In this document: positions 44,519-54,161 of the stretch, in pieces
How the letters are laid out: each line of letters starts with the position of its first letter
Numbering within the stretch: position 1 is the first letter of the stretch
NCBI RefSeq assembly: GCF_002554795.1
Contig: NZ_PDEQ01000006.1
Span: 124,001-188,000, forward strand
Length of the DNA stretch: 64,000 nucleotides
Source of the DNA: Longibacter salinarum
GTDB taxonomy: Bacteria > Bacteroidota > Rhodothermia > Rhodothermales > Salinibacteraceae
Direction of reading: 5' to 3'
Notes under the pieces: generated by a model
What the model was told of the DNA's origin: nothing
Databases searched by the model: none
What the model saw: the letters and a program-made list of their open reading frames with translations, nothing else
Program-made: the position numbers and the translations under genes

Positions 44519-45985
44519 ATGATCGGGCCTCCTGCGCCCGAGTTGACGATTGTCTCTCGTGCAGACGTCGCTTCGGCGTCCACACAGTCGTTAGAAGCCG
44601 TACATGCACGACGTGCACGCTGGATGACGCTCCTGGCTCTTGCTGTGACCGATTTCGTCGCGTTTGGGTCGGTTCTTGGGATCCTCGATCTGGCGGCCTA
44701 TGCCGTTGCCCCTGCGTACGCGAGCACGGTCTGGTCGGCGGCGGCTCTACTTCCTGTCATCCTCATTGCGTTCGTCTTTCTCGGGCTGTATCACCACACC
44801 CGAATGCATCCAGCAGATGAGATGCGGATGGCGAGTCAGGTGACGGTGACCATCGGCTTGACAGCGGCCATCGCTGTGTACGTGGGCGGCGGCAACTCCA
44901 TCGTGGCGATGACTATGGTGGCAGCTGCTCTGCTTGGGGCAGTTGTGGTCCCGCTTTGCCGGGGATTCTTCCGAGTCATTTGTGCACGGGCAGAGTGGTG
45001 GGGACAACCTGCCGTGGTCATCGGCGAGAAGGAGGAAGCATTGACGGTGACCGATACGCTGAAACGATGGCCGGAAATTGGGCTGCGTCCCGTTGCGCTT
45101 CTCACCGATCGACCTGTTGATACACCGATCTGGTCTGGCCCGAGCGGGACGGCCCTACATGTGGCCGCGAATCACGATATACCGTACGCGATTGTCGTCG
45201 AACCGAATCTCGACGCCGAAGAGCACGACCATCTTGTCGCACGCTACAGCAAGTTCTTCGACAACGTGCTCGTCGTCCCCGACGTGAAGAAGGGAGCCGC
45301 CGCGCTGTGGCGAACCGGACGCTCGCATCAGGGCCTTGTCGGGTACGGCGTGAGTCACTACGAATTGCAGGTCGGTGCGCGGTTCGCCAAGCGCATCATC
45401 GACATGATCGGTGCCCTGCTACTCACGATTGTATCGTTTCCCCTGCTTTTGACGATCGCCGTTCTGATCAAGATCGACTCCCCCGGGGGCGTGTTCTACA
45501 GCCAGAACCGGATGGGACGCCAGGGCCGATGTTTCTCCGTGTTGAAATTTCGGACGATGCATGTGGATGCAGACGCCATCCTGGCCGACTTGCTCGATAA
45601 GGACCCCACGCTACGGGCCGAGTACGAGCAGTTTCACAAACTGCAGGAAGACCCGCGGGTGACCCGGATTGGGCGCGTGTTGCGTCGATACAGTCTGGAC
45701 GAGCTCCCGCAGCTTTTCAACGTGATCGCAGGAGATATGAGTCTCGTGGGGCCTCGCGCGTACATGCCGAGAGAACTTCCCAAGATGAAAAATCTCGCTC
45801 GCATCGTTCTTCAGACCCCACCGGGAATCACTGGGCTGTGGCAGGTTTCAGGTCGAAACGCTCTGAGCTTCGAGCGGCGCGTGGATTTGGATGTGCACTA
45901 CTTCAAGAACTGGTCGCCATGGCTTGACCTCTACCTGCTCATTCGCACCGTGCCCGTGGTCCTTTCGGGCGAGGGCGCATCTTGA
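44519..45985 (+). CDS. Polyprenyl-phosphate hexose-1-phosphate transferase (WbaP/WcaJ type)
   Basis: 488 residues from the ATG at 44519 ([10 protein letters not shown]); the frame starts at 44432, overlapping nothing. Four or five N-terminal membrane helices (about 35-165), a nucleotide-sugar-like CoA-binding_3 domain (about 165-280), a further membrane re-entrant helix ([19 protein letters not shown]), and the catalytic domain with [38 protein letters not shown] and [11 protein letters not shown]. It starts repeat-unit assembly by moving sugar-1-phosphate from a UDP-sugar to undecaprenyl phosphate, made by UppS. The KFRTM and LDELPQ motifs are diagnostic. Confidence 0.95.
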   Translation: MIGPPAPELTIVSRADVASASTQSLEAVHARRARWMTLLALAVTDFVAFGSVLGILDLAAYAVAPAYASTVWSAAALLPVILIAFVFLGLYHHTRMHPADEMRMASQVTVTIGLTAAIAVYVGGGNSIVAMTMVAAALLGAVVVPLCRGFFRVICARAEWWGQPAVVIGEKEEALTVTDTLKRWPEIGLRPVALLTDRPVDTPIWSGPSGTALHVAANHDIPYAIVVEPNLDAEEHDHLVARYSKFFDNVLVVPDVKKGAAALWRTGRSHQGLVGYGVSHYELQVGARFAKRIIDMIGALLLTIVSFPLLLTIAVLIKIDSPGGVFYSQNRMGRQGRCFSVLKFRTMHVDADAILADLLDKDPTLRAEYEQFHKLQEDPRVTRIGRVLRRYSLDELPQLFNVIAGDMSLVGPRAYMPRELPKMKNLARIVLQTPPGITGLWQVSGRNALSFERRVDLDVHYFKNWSPWLDLYLLIRTVPVVLSGEGAS

Positions 45986-46072
45986 CTCAGCGTTCGGGTG
46001 CAGAACGCGGTTATAGAGAACCTCAACACTCCTTCTTTCGGTACGCCCCATCATTGCAACACCCCCAGACCC

Positions 46073-48496
46073 ATGAATGACAAGAATCTGAGTCGCTTTG
46101 ACAGCGGCGACATGACGCCGGCTCCGCTTCGAAACGGGCACGCGAGTAATCGGATGAACGGTTCGGCCCACCATGGTGGCGGTTCGTCTGGCTCTTCGTC
46201 AGAAGCCAATGCAGGAATTGATGTCGCGGAAATTCTGGATATGCTCCGTCGCGGCAAGTGGATTATCGCTGCCACGACGATTGTTGTGGTTGCACTGGTC
46301 GGAGCGTACACCTACACGGTCGACCCTGTGTACGAGGCGAAGAGTATCGTGAAGATCGATTTAGGTGCACAATCCGGGCCTGGAGGGATGGGGGCCTTCG
46401 GGCAGCAGCGTGATCTGGCGAGTGAAGTCGGCGTTCTTCAGTATTCCGCTGAACTCGCCTCCCGGGTCGTTGCTGAGTTACGTGCGACCGAGTCCGCTCT
46501 CGAGGAAAAAGGAAAGTTTCCTCTATTATACGGCGAGGACGGTCAAGCGAGGTCAACCAATGAAGTGATGTCTCACATGATGCAACGTGTGAGTTTCGTT
46601 CCCATGCAGAGCCAGAGCATGATCCAGTTCACCGTGGAAAGCGGTGTCCCGGAAGAAGCGTCCACGGTAGCGAATCTGTATTCTTCGCAGTACGAAATCT
46701 TTAGCCGAGAGAAAGCGAGAGCGAGCGTTACGGCGGCGCGCGATTTCCTGGAAACGCAGGCGGAGAAACGCCGCGAGGAGATTCGAGAACTGGAGCAACA
46801 ATGGGAAACCTTTGCACAGAATAATCAGGTGGTCACGCAGGGGATCGGCGGTGAGCGACTCGTGGCGGAATATACCGAATTGACTGCACGACGTGACGCT
46901 CTTCGATTTGAGTTAGAGCAAGAGGAAGAAGCCCTTCGCCTCCTCCGCGATCAGTTAGCTCAGTTCGAGCCGGGTCTTCGTGAAACGGTTCAACAGGAAC
47001 AAGAAGCAAGCGGGCTACGAAGCGAGATTAGCGTTCTGGAGCGTAAGATCGGTGAAATGAGGGCAGAAGCTGCTCAATACTACGTTGCCAATGATGGGCT
47101 CGAAGGGGATACCGACCGCATCGAGACTGAATTTCCTCAGCTTGCTGATTTGCTTGAGCGGATTAATGGGCTTGAGAAGCGCAAGCGTTCGCTAACGAAT
47201 CAACTTGTTGCAGAGGCTACGCAGAGCTCGGGACTTCCGGGAGCAACGGCCGGGAATGACTCCCAGATGGGGACCAGTGCCTTAAACCGCATCATGCAGC
47301 TTAAAACCCGGATCACAGAGCAAGAAATCCGAATCGGTCAGATTGAGGCGCAAATTGCCGGTTTAGAAAGCGCCATACAAAGCTATGAGCCGCGATTGAA
47401 CCGAATTCCGCAGCAAACGATTCAGCGGGAGCAAATCGATCGTAAGCTACAGCAGGCCGAACGTTTTTATCAGTCCATAACGTCCGAACTTCAGAAAACC
47501 ATCATTGCTGAAGAGTCAGAACTTGGATACGTGGAGACGGTCCGAAAGGCGTTCGTGCCGTCGATTCCTGTGAAACCGAACGTTCAACAAAACCTGCTTC
47601 TCGGTTTGCTTCTCGGCGTCGGTTTCGGCATCGGACTGGCCTTTCTCCGTTTAGCATCCAACTCGCGAATTTATCGTCCGGACGACCTTCTTCGGAACGG
47701 CTATCGCGTAACCGGCGTCGTTCCCAAAATGGATAACGAAATCAAAAAAGAATTTCGAGGTCGTGATACCGTCGAGATTGAAGGACACGAGTTGTCCACG
47801 CGGCTTCTTCCTATTCTGAGTCCGTGGTCACCCGTGACTGAGAACTACCGATTGATTCGGACGAACATGCAGTATGCCGGATCCGGTCAATCGTATGGCG
47901 AACCGCCACAAACGATTCTTGTGACCAGTCCGGAGCCGGGAGACGGAAAGACGACAACAGCCATAAATCTCGCGCTGACCTTTGTGTTGAGTGGGAAGAA
48001 AGTGCTTTTGATCGACGCCGATATGCGTCGTCCGACAGCTCATAAGCTACTTGGAATGGAGCGATCTCCCGGTCTTGCAGAGATGCTCCGCGGGGATGAC
48101 AAGGTTCAGGTTGTCCGTCGAACCTATGTCGATGGTCTCTACTTCGTGCCAGCAGGAAAAGCAGAGGATCCACCAACCGAAGCGCTAGATTCGGTCCGGA
48201 TGGACAAGCTCATCGAACTAGGCAAGTCCAGGTGCGATATCGTCATTATTGACACTCCGCCGGTTTTAGCAGCGAGTGATCCACTGGTTCTGGCACCACG
48301 AGCAGACGCGACCCTGGTTGTAACGTCGGCAAACTCAACCGATGTGGACTCGCTCGATCTGACGCGTGACATGTTGGAAGGGGTTGGGGTTTCGATAAGC
48401 GGTGTCATATTTAACCGCTTTGACGACGCCAAGGCGTCCGGTTCGAATTATAAGTACGGATATTATCACAGCGACAACTATCGCATGGTGTCATAA
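46073..48496 (+). CDS. Wzc-like polysaccharide co-polymerase with BY-type tyrosine kinase
   Basis: 807 residues from the ATG at 46073. A Wzz domain with first membrane helix at about 63-82, a long periplasmic coiled coil (about 190-500), a second helix at about 506-530 (LLLGLLLGVGFGIGLAFL), then a cytoplasmic kinase with Walker A SPEPGDGKTTTAINLA at about 617-632, Walker A' LLIDADMRRPTAHKLLG, Walker B VIIDTPPVL and a tyrosine cluster at the very end (NYKYGYYHSDNY). Phosphorylation of that cluster regulates chain length and export of capsule or exopolysaccharide. No Wza exporter or tyrosine phosphatase lies in the window. The convergent T9SS gene begins 52 bp past its stop. Confidence 0.95.
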   Translation: MNDKNLSRFDSGDMTPAPLRNGHASNRMNGSAHHGGGSSGSSSEANAGIDVAEILDMLRRGKWIIAATTIVVVALVGAYTYTVDPVYEAKSIVKIDLGAQSGPGGMGAFGQQRDLASEVGVLQYSAELASRVVAELRATESALEEKGKFPLLYGEDGQARSTNEVMSHMMQRVSFVPMQSQSMIQFTVESGVPEEASTVANLYSSQYEIFSREKARASVTAARDFLETQAEKRREEIRELEQQWETFAQNNQVVTQGIGGERLVAEYTELTARRDALRFELEQEEEALRLLRDQLAQFEPGLRETVQQEQEASGLRSEISVLERKIGEMRAEAAQYYVANDGLEGDTDRIETEFPQLADLLERINGLEKRKRSLTNQLVAEATQSSGLPGATAGNDSQMGTSALNRIMQLKTRITEQEIRIGQIEAQIAGLESAIQSYEPRLNRIPQQTIQREQIDRKLQQAERFYQSITSELQKTIIAEESELGYVETVRKAFVPSIPVKPNVQQNLLLGLLLGVGFGIGLAFLRLASNSRIYRPDDLLRNGYRVTGVVPKMDNEIKKEFRGRDTVEIEGHELSTRLLPILSPWSPVTENYRLIRTNMQYAGSGQSYGEPPQTILVTSPEPGDGKTTTAINLALTFVLSGKKVLLIDADMRRPTAHKLLGMERSPGLAEMLRGDDKVQVVRRTYVDGLYFVPAGKAEDPPTEALDSVRMDKLIELGKSRCDIVIIDTPPVLAASDPLVLAPRADATLVVTSANSTDVDSLDLTRDMLEGVGVSISGVIFNRFDDAKASGSNYKYGYYHSDNYRMVS

Positions 48497-48548
48497 GCCG
48501 GAGAGTGTTCGCTCGATCGAGTGTGCTCCAGCGAAAGGGTCCGTGTCG

Positions 48549-49586
48549 TCACTTGACGACATGGACGAGCTGCGACACTGTTTGCGTTTTACCCTGGACG
48601 GATAGAACATACGGACCGCTAGAGAGGCTGGCTGCGTCGATTGAGAACGTCCGGTGCTCACCGGTACGCAGCTTCGTCTTCAGAATGGTGCTGATGTGTT
48701 GGCCTGTTACAGAGAACAAGTCAATGCTAACATCCTGAGCAATTGACGATTTGACCGTCACCTGGGATGACGCGGTAACCGGATGCGGTGCGATGGGAGA
48801 CAGGAACAGACTTCTGTTTGTACCGACGGTCACGTGTAAGACCCGACTGAGCGATATCGCACCGTCTACGTCTACCTGACGGAGTCGTATATTGTACTGA
48901 CCGGGCGCATCAACCGTGAATTTATACTGGTATGATTGAGGGCGATCTGTCGTGCCCGCACCGTCGATGAACGCGACCTTTTCCCATAGGGACGCAGGTT
49001 CGTTCGTGGGACGCATTATCACGTCAAAGCCCGCGTTATTCGTTTCCGTTGCTGTCTCCCATTCTAGGACAATTGTGCTCCCATCCACGAAGGCCTGCCA
49101 CGAAACCAATTCGACGGGGAGGAAGAAGGGATCGAAGTCGGTAATGGTGTAAATGCCATTCCGGTCATAGATTGCCTCATCAACACACAAGTTCTCATCC
49201 GGCTGACATGGCTGGAATGTAGGCGTTAGTTCGTATATATCCCCGGTAGATGTCTGTGCCCAGAATCGTAAGGTATCTCCAGGGCGGTAGCCCGGCGCGG
49301 AGGTTTGTGGGTTTTGCTCTGCGATCGCAAAACTGTTTGGTTCCGACGAGTCGATACGTGTCTCGCCGGTGCAGGTATTCCCATCTGGGGTTACGGCTAT
49401 CAAGACATCTCCCTCGGTGAGAGGGCTCTTTTGCACCGCATTCGCCGCTGCACTTGTCTCAATGACGACCGTTGCGTTATTCACATTCTCAACGCAATCG
49501 GTCGGGAATGTGGGTTGCGCGTAGCCGGGGTGTGGCAACGCACCGATCATGAAGGCGCAGATTGAGAGTAACAGCCTATGTAGCAT
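48549..49586 (-). CDS. Secreted protein with T9SS type A sorting domain
   Basis: 345 residues from the ATG at 49586 (MLHRLLLSICAFMIGALPH...YAQ is a signal peptide); the frame is open 29 codons further up. Middle part: a beta-rich region with WQAFVDGSTIVLEWETATE and NNAGFDVI, the fibronectin-like segment common before T9SS tails. C-terminal sorting domain (about 270-345): SLFLSPIAPHPVTASSQVTV, SIDLFSVTGQHI and GPYVLSVQGKTQTVSQLVHVVK (in parts). The protein is exported by T9SS and attached to or released from the cell surface. Cysteines near the N-terminal part may form disulfides. Function unknown. Its place inside the polysaccharide region suggests a surface role. Confidence 0.85.
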   Translation of the reverse strand: MLHRLLLSICAFMIGALPHPGYAQPTFPTDCVENVNNATVVIETSAAANAVQKSPLTEGDVLIAVTPDGNTCTGETRIDSSEPNSFAIAEQNPQTSAPGYRPGDTLRFWAQTSTGDIYELTPTFQPCQPDENLCVDEAIYDRNGIYTITDFDPFFLPVELVSWQAFVDGSTIVLEWETATETNNAGFDVIMRPTNEPASLWEKVAFIDGAGTTDRPQSYQYKFTVDAPGQYNIRLRQVDVDGAISLSRVLHVTVGTNRSLFLSPIAPHPVTASSQVTVKSSIAQDVSIDLFSVTGQHISTILKTKLRTGEHRTFSIDAASLSSGPYVLSVQGKTQTVSQLVHVVK

Positions 49587-49712
49587 GGTCTTGTGGGATT
49601 GAAAGTCCAAAACGTTCTTCTCCTCCTTGTACATCGTGTACGGTAGAGAGCAATCTGGCGTGCCGACAGGCATTTCAGATTACGGCAAGTTGAAGGCTCC
49701 GGTGTATAGAAG

Positions 49713-49745
49713 AAAGGTCACTCCGCGCAATGCAGAGTGACCTTT
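49713..49745 (-). terminator. Terminator-like hairpin after the haem-motif gene
   Basis: AAAGGTCACTC (49713-49723) and GAGTGACCTTT (49735-49745) form an 11-bp perfect stem with an 11-nt loop, 47 bp past the stop of the 1177-residue gene on the minus strand. The following T-run is short. Confidence 0.65.
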
Positions 49746-49791
49746 CGTGTTATGCATCGACGTGCTAAGGGTAAAACATTGCCACTCCTTC

Positions 49792-52700
49792 CTAACGCAC
49801 GACCGTCATCTTCTTGGTGAGCGTAGTCGAACCGGCACGTAGGCGGTAGAAATATGGACCGCTGTCGAGTCGGCTTGCATCCATACGGACTTTATGCTCA
49901 CCCGCGCGGCGCAATTCATCGACGAGTGTTGCGACGCGACGACCGAGAACATCATATACCTCCAGCGAAACACGTTCTTGCTTCGGTAGGACGAACTCGA
50001 TCGTAGCAGATCCCTGGACGGGATTCGGTGCGATTCCACGCAGCAGCAACTCGGTGTTCTGGTCACCGGCGACCAATTTCAGGACGGCGTTTTCCTGAAA
50101 TGCGATCTTAGAGATGGGACGGTCAGAGAGCATGTCCTCTACCTTCTGGACGTCGAGGGATTCCCCAGTCTCGCTTCCTACGTAGATGGATAAGCGTTCA
50201 CCGGACGTTGCCCCATCAACGGGTGTGGTTTGTGGATCGTCACCCCACAATCGGACGATCCCGCGACCATCGCTCACTATTCCCTTACCAACAATTCGTC
50301 CTTTTGCTGTTTTGGCGAGTAATGATGTTCCGTCGCTCATGGATGGTGATTCCACGATCGCCGTCGCTGTCACAGCATGACCGCGCCGTGCCTTTGCGGA
50401 CGACGTTTTCGCATACGCAGCCTTTGATGAGGGGTAAGTAAGAGTTGTCGCGTTGTCTACGTAAATTTGATACCCCTGTCCCGGTCGAACAAGACCGCTT
50501 CCGGCATCAAGCGTATTCAAATTTTCAGACGGAATATATGCATCTCCTGCATAATCCTTAACGATTACGAGCTCACTCGATATTGACGAGAAGGCTTCCT
50601 CGGCAGACATCGAACCATCCGGCCAGTACGCTACTAGGTTCCAACCCTGCTCAAGTTTGATCGGTGCTGTGGGGTCTAGCACTGATCCATTCATCGACAG
50701 TTTGCTGTCCTTCGTCAGGTAAACCTTGTAGGCTTCGTCGGAAGACCATGAGCCGATAGTGTTGATTCCATAGTCTGGGATGTACGTCTCTCCGACTTCA
50801 TTTTTTACAAGCACGACGTCCGACACGATCGAACCAAAGACCGTTTCCATTGAGGCATCATCTGGAGCGATCGAGCTCGACACGATATTCCAACCAGAGT
50901 TGAGAGACATGTCCGACGAGGACTGCTCAACGAACCACTGTTCCCAGTCTCCATTCGGCCACATTTTCTCCCCCCAACGGGCGGCTCGATCCAGTACACG
51001 TCCGTCGAGATTGCGTCCCGACCAGAGGTGCATCATCGAGTAGAACATGTCTGCGCGATTGGCTGACCACTTAATGGAATTTACCTTTTGGGGCTTATAC
51101 GTCTGGTCCGGGATTCGGCTATTTCCCTTGTCGTCTCTTCGCCAGTCGCTCACGGCCCATTCATTATTTTGCTTGATCCACGAATCGATCGCTGCTTCGG
51201 TGAATCGATTGCGCAGGTTCGAATTCATGGACGTAAGCATATTCTGCACTTCCCACACTTCGAGCTTTTGCAGGCTGTGACCGTGAATCGACCATGGCCA
51301 TGAACCCTTTCGTTCGGCTTTTATGTCGCTATCGGGCTGATAGAATCGGTTGAACTGCTGGATGGCCGAGATATAGTGTCGGAAGTAACGTACCCCCTGG
51401 TTGCTGTTGTACTCGCTCGTCGACTGAATGTGCATCGAGTTATAATTCCAGTCGTACGGGTTATTCCCGGTTGCGAGCCGGTTGCCTGGCGCCAGAGTCA
51501 GAGCCAGATCGTACCAAATATCTCCCCAGTAGTTACGAGACCGCGCGTTCCGGTGTGTACCAGCACCTTGCCCATATTGGGGCGTTCCTCCACCCGCGCC
51601 ACAACACTTCCGTTGATTTTTGTGTGGGCTTGTGTCGTACACATTCGCGTTATTGAACCAGACGCGATCCTGACCTCCGGCAAAGATCCCATTCGGGAGT
51701 GAGCCTGCTTCCGGGCCCCATGCGAGGCGGTCCGGTTGTCCCTCGGGACCGTAAATCTCCGCACCGAGTCCTTCGAGTTTGTGCTCGTGCATGATCTCCC
51801 AGAGCTTCATCGAAAGAAACTGCCGCGTTGAGTAGCGTTTCTCGAATTCGGTCGAGAAGCTCGCGTCGACTGGAGGATCCCAATTATTCCACCGATCAAG
51901 CAATTTGCTTATTCGGCGATCAAGTCGTGTGGTGTTACCGCCTCTACGCTCGCCGACGTTGTCTCGTGCGGTAGCGATCATCTGCTCCCGACTCGTTTCA
52001 AGGTCGTCGTGGATGGAGAGATAGTTCTTGTACCAGTCCTGATTTTCCACCGTTGAGACATCCCAGATATCCACGGGGTGAACGTCGGGCCACCACTCGA
52101 AGATATCCGGCCACTGCACCTGGACGGGGACCTCACGGTTGTTCATCGTGGAGTCGGTGTGCGCCATCGCGAACATCTTCGACTGATCAGAGGTCATTGA
52201 GATCTGATCGGCGAGCTTGTTGCAGTCGACGCCGCGATCGGGGTCGTGGTCGGCGTTGCGCAGCACCGTCTCGGATCCATCGCTCGGGAACAGGAACGGA
52301 GCACTGTCTTCGTCGCGATCGACAACGCAGTCGATTCCGGCGCCTGCTGCCCATAGCTCAACCGGTCGCTCATCAAGACCGGGGCCGGGTTGATACGGAG
52401 GGTTCCATGGACGACCCGCATCGGACACGTCATACCCCGACGGAAGCTCAAGATCGACGGACCGAATGTAACTTGCGATCTGTCGACCTTCCTTGTCGGT
52501 TAGACCGTGGAACGTCGAGCGTGCTACGATCGACTTGTTTGAGAAGTTGAAGTACTTCAGGTCGCGGCCATCACGAGCGTGACAATCGGCGCACGAAGCA
52601 GTGATCGGCTTGCCGTCGAGCGGTGATTCAACGAGAATGCCCCGAGCGTGCCAAAGCTCCTTCCCCTTGCTGATGTCGCTGCTACTACTGTACGGGGGGG

Positions 52701-53325
52701 ACCAGGAGGCCGGATCGTCCCATGTAAATGTCGTCGAGCCGAGACGACTCTGAGTACCCGCACGCACGTCGAGATCGAGAATCCGGTATCCGCTAGAGTA
52801 CCCCTCTGTGCCATTGAATCGAAACTCGATCGTGTTTTGGCCCGATGTCCAGGAGCCGGACTCGGTTGCATCTACCGCTATGCGCATGGTCTTATTCGAA
52901 AGTGGGCCGTCCATGCAGCCAAATTCACTTTCTGGAGAATCACACGTTATGCGCTCCTTTGTCATGCCAACCCACGGTCCGCCGTTGATTCGGAAGCTGG
53001 CCTTCTGGTCGTACCGCTCGCCTCCGTTCGTGACATGTGGGTCGGTACCGTTTTCAGCCCACTCGCTCCAGTGATAGGCGAGATTGTGAACCTCGAGATG
53101 CAGGTTGTCCACTCCGCTTGCATCAGAGACATCGACATTCACAGAGACCGTGTGGCCTTTGTCGCCGATGACCTCAAGTGGGAGTTGGACCGATCCACTG
53201 CTTGCGGTTTGGAACGTAGAGTAGGCTCCCGCCACGAAAATGGCAGCAACACAGAGAAAGAAGAGGGATAAGGTCGACCAGAGGCTAGACTGCTTGTTCT
53301 GGTCGTCCCGATGGGGGTAAGGCAT
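49792..53325 (-). CDS. Very large T9SS cargo protein with a c-type haem motif
   Basis: 1177 residues. Signal peptide or anchor at about 15-35; beta-sandwich-like region (about 45-190); a cytochrome-c-like part with the haem site C245-A-D-C248-H249 and FHGLTDKEGRQIASYIRS; a long helical central region (about 400-780) rich in Trp and Asn; two tandem repeats that begin GWNIVSSSIAP (about 807) and GWNLVAYWPDG (about 890), each about 80 residues; a linker; and a T9SS type A sorting domain (about 1090-1177) with NPVQGSATIEF and DVLGRRVATLVDEL. One haem is therefore carried on a protein exported to the surface. No known enzyme motif is visible in the middle. Several Trp residues next to Asp (WPDIFEWWPDVHP) could be a ligand site. 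Function unknown. Confidence 0.85.
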   Translation of the reverse strand: MPYPHRDDQNKQSSLWSTLSLFFLCVAAIFVAGAYSTFQTASSGSVQLPLEVIGDKGHTVSVNVDVSDASGVDNLHLEVHNLAYHWSEWAENGTDPHVTNGGERYDQKASFRINGGPWVGMTKERITCDSPESEFGCMDGPLSNKTMRIAVDATESGSWTSGQNTIEFRFNGTEGYSSGYRILDLDVRAGTQSRLGSTTFTWDDPASWSPPYSSSSDISKGKELWHARGILVESPLDGKPITASCADCHARDGRDLKYFNFSNKSIVARSTFHGLTDKEGRQIASYIRSVDLELPSGYDVSDAGRPWNPPYQPGPGLDERPVELWAAGAGIDCVVDRDEDSAPFLFPSDGSETVLRNADHDPDRGVDCNKLADQISMTSDQSKMFAMAHTDSTMNNREVPVQVQWPDIFEWWPDVHPVDIWDVSTVENQDWYKNYLSIHDDLETSREQMIATARDNVGERRGGNTTRLDRRISKLLDRWNNWDPPVDASFSTEFEKRYSTRQFLSMKLWEIMHEHKLEGLGAEIYGPEGQPDRLAWGPEAGSLPNGIFAGGQDRVWFNNANVYDTSPHKNQRKCCGAGGGTPQYGQGAGTHRNARSRNYWGDIWYDLALTLAPGNRLATGNNPYDWNYNSMHIQSTSEYNSNQGVRYFRHYISAIQQFNRFYQPDSDIKAERKGSWPWSIHGHSLQKLEVWEVQNMLTSMNSNLRNRFTEAAIDSWIKQNNEWAVSDWRRDDKGNSRIPDQTYKPQKVNSIKWSANRADMFYSMMHLWSGRNLDGRVLDRAARWGEKMWPNGDWEQWFVEQSSSDMSLNSGWNIVSSSIAPDDASMETVFGSIVSDVVLVKNEVGETYIPDYGINTIGSWSSDEAYKVYLTKDSKLSMNGSVLDPTAPIKLEQGWNLVAYWPDGSMSAEEAFSSISSELVIVKDYAGDAYIPSENLNTLDAGSGLVRPGQGYQIYVDNATTLTYPSSKAAYAKTSSAKARRGHAVTATAIVESPSMSDGTSLLAKTAKGRIVGKGIVSDGRGIVRLWGDDPQTTPVDGATSGERLSIYVGSETGESLDVQKVEDMLSDRPISKIAFQENAVLKLVAGDQNTELLLRGIAPNPVQGSATIEFVLPKQERVSLEVYDVLGRRVATLVDELRRAGEHKVRMDASRLDSGPYFYRLRAGSTTLTKKMTVVR

Positions 53326-54161
53326 TGCTTCACAATCGAGATGTTTTGAGCGGCTCTAGATCACGCTGTCCGCACACCGACGTAGCGATACTGAACCACG
53401 TGCGTGGTTTCGCTTCAGGTTATGCAACGTGAGAGTGGATGAGCCTGGAGTAATCCAGAAAACAACGTCAGCCAGAGAAAAGACTGAGCGACGAAGGTTG
53501 AAATGACTCCCGTGTCATCCGTCGGATACGATCTACAAGTGGCGTACCGGATTGGCCATTTTCCACGTCACAACGCTGGAAACGTGACATTTCCCCGCTA
53601 TCTCCTGCGTTTAAAGAAGGCGATACTTTTGCTTTGGTCCAGTATCGTTGCGCTTATGAACCCAACTGATGCGTCATCTTCGTCTACTGTAAAACATGAC
53701 AACCCCCGGTGCTAGCTCAATAAAGAGGGGTTTTGGGCAGTCCGTGGGACATCGTCGTCTTGTTACAACCTCCCGAATATAAAATAACGTTGAAGTTATC
53801 GGCAGCATCCCTCGTTTGGCTCAATCTCACTTCGGGATATCATTCGCATCTCGAAGATCCTTGTGGAGCATCGGGTAAGCTTTCGGATCAGCTATAGTGC
53901 GCCTAAAGAGCTGTATCGTACAATTCGTAGCCCATTATATCCCAGCTAGCCGTGGCGTTTCGGGGTGTAATGTCCTCGTGTCAGCCAGTTCTGTGTGGGT
54001 CAGAGCGCGATCAGCGGTGTTTCATCGAGACACTTAGTGAAACGCTACAGCTTGGACAATCCATAGGATGACCGCCGCGGCGACATTCAGGATCCACCTC
54101 TTTCCGTATTGATGGGTAGAGAGAACCCCCATCCTTGGCACAGCACGAAGCGGGCTCAGGG
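53326..54161. other. Gene-free stretch between the GT operon and the haem-motif gene
   Basis: 836 bp. It must hold the promoter of the haem-motif gene and the 3' end of the glycosyltransferase operon. I see a weak hairpin AACCCC/GGGGTT with T-run at about 53700-53737 and a small inverted repeat ATAAC-GTTGAA-GTTAT near 53785-53800. No credible gene. Confidence 0.4.

Noticed and set aside
53503-53715. 70-codon plus-strand frame in the gap before the haem-motif gene
   Set aside because: No family, signal peptide or neighbouring partner; likely chance.
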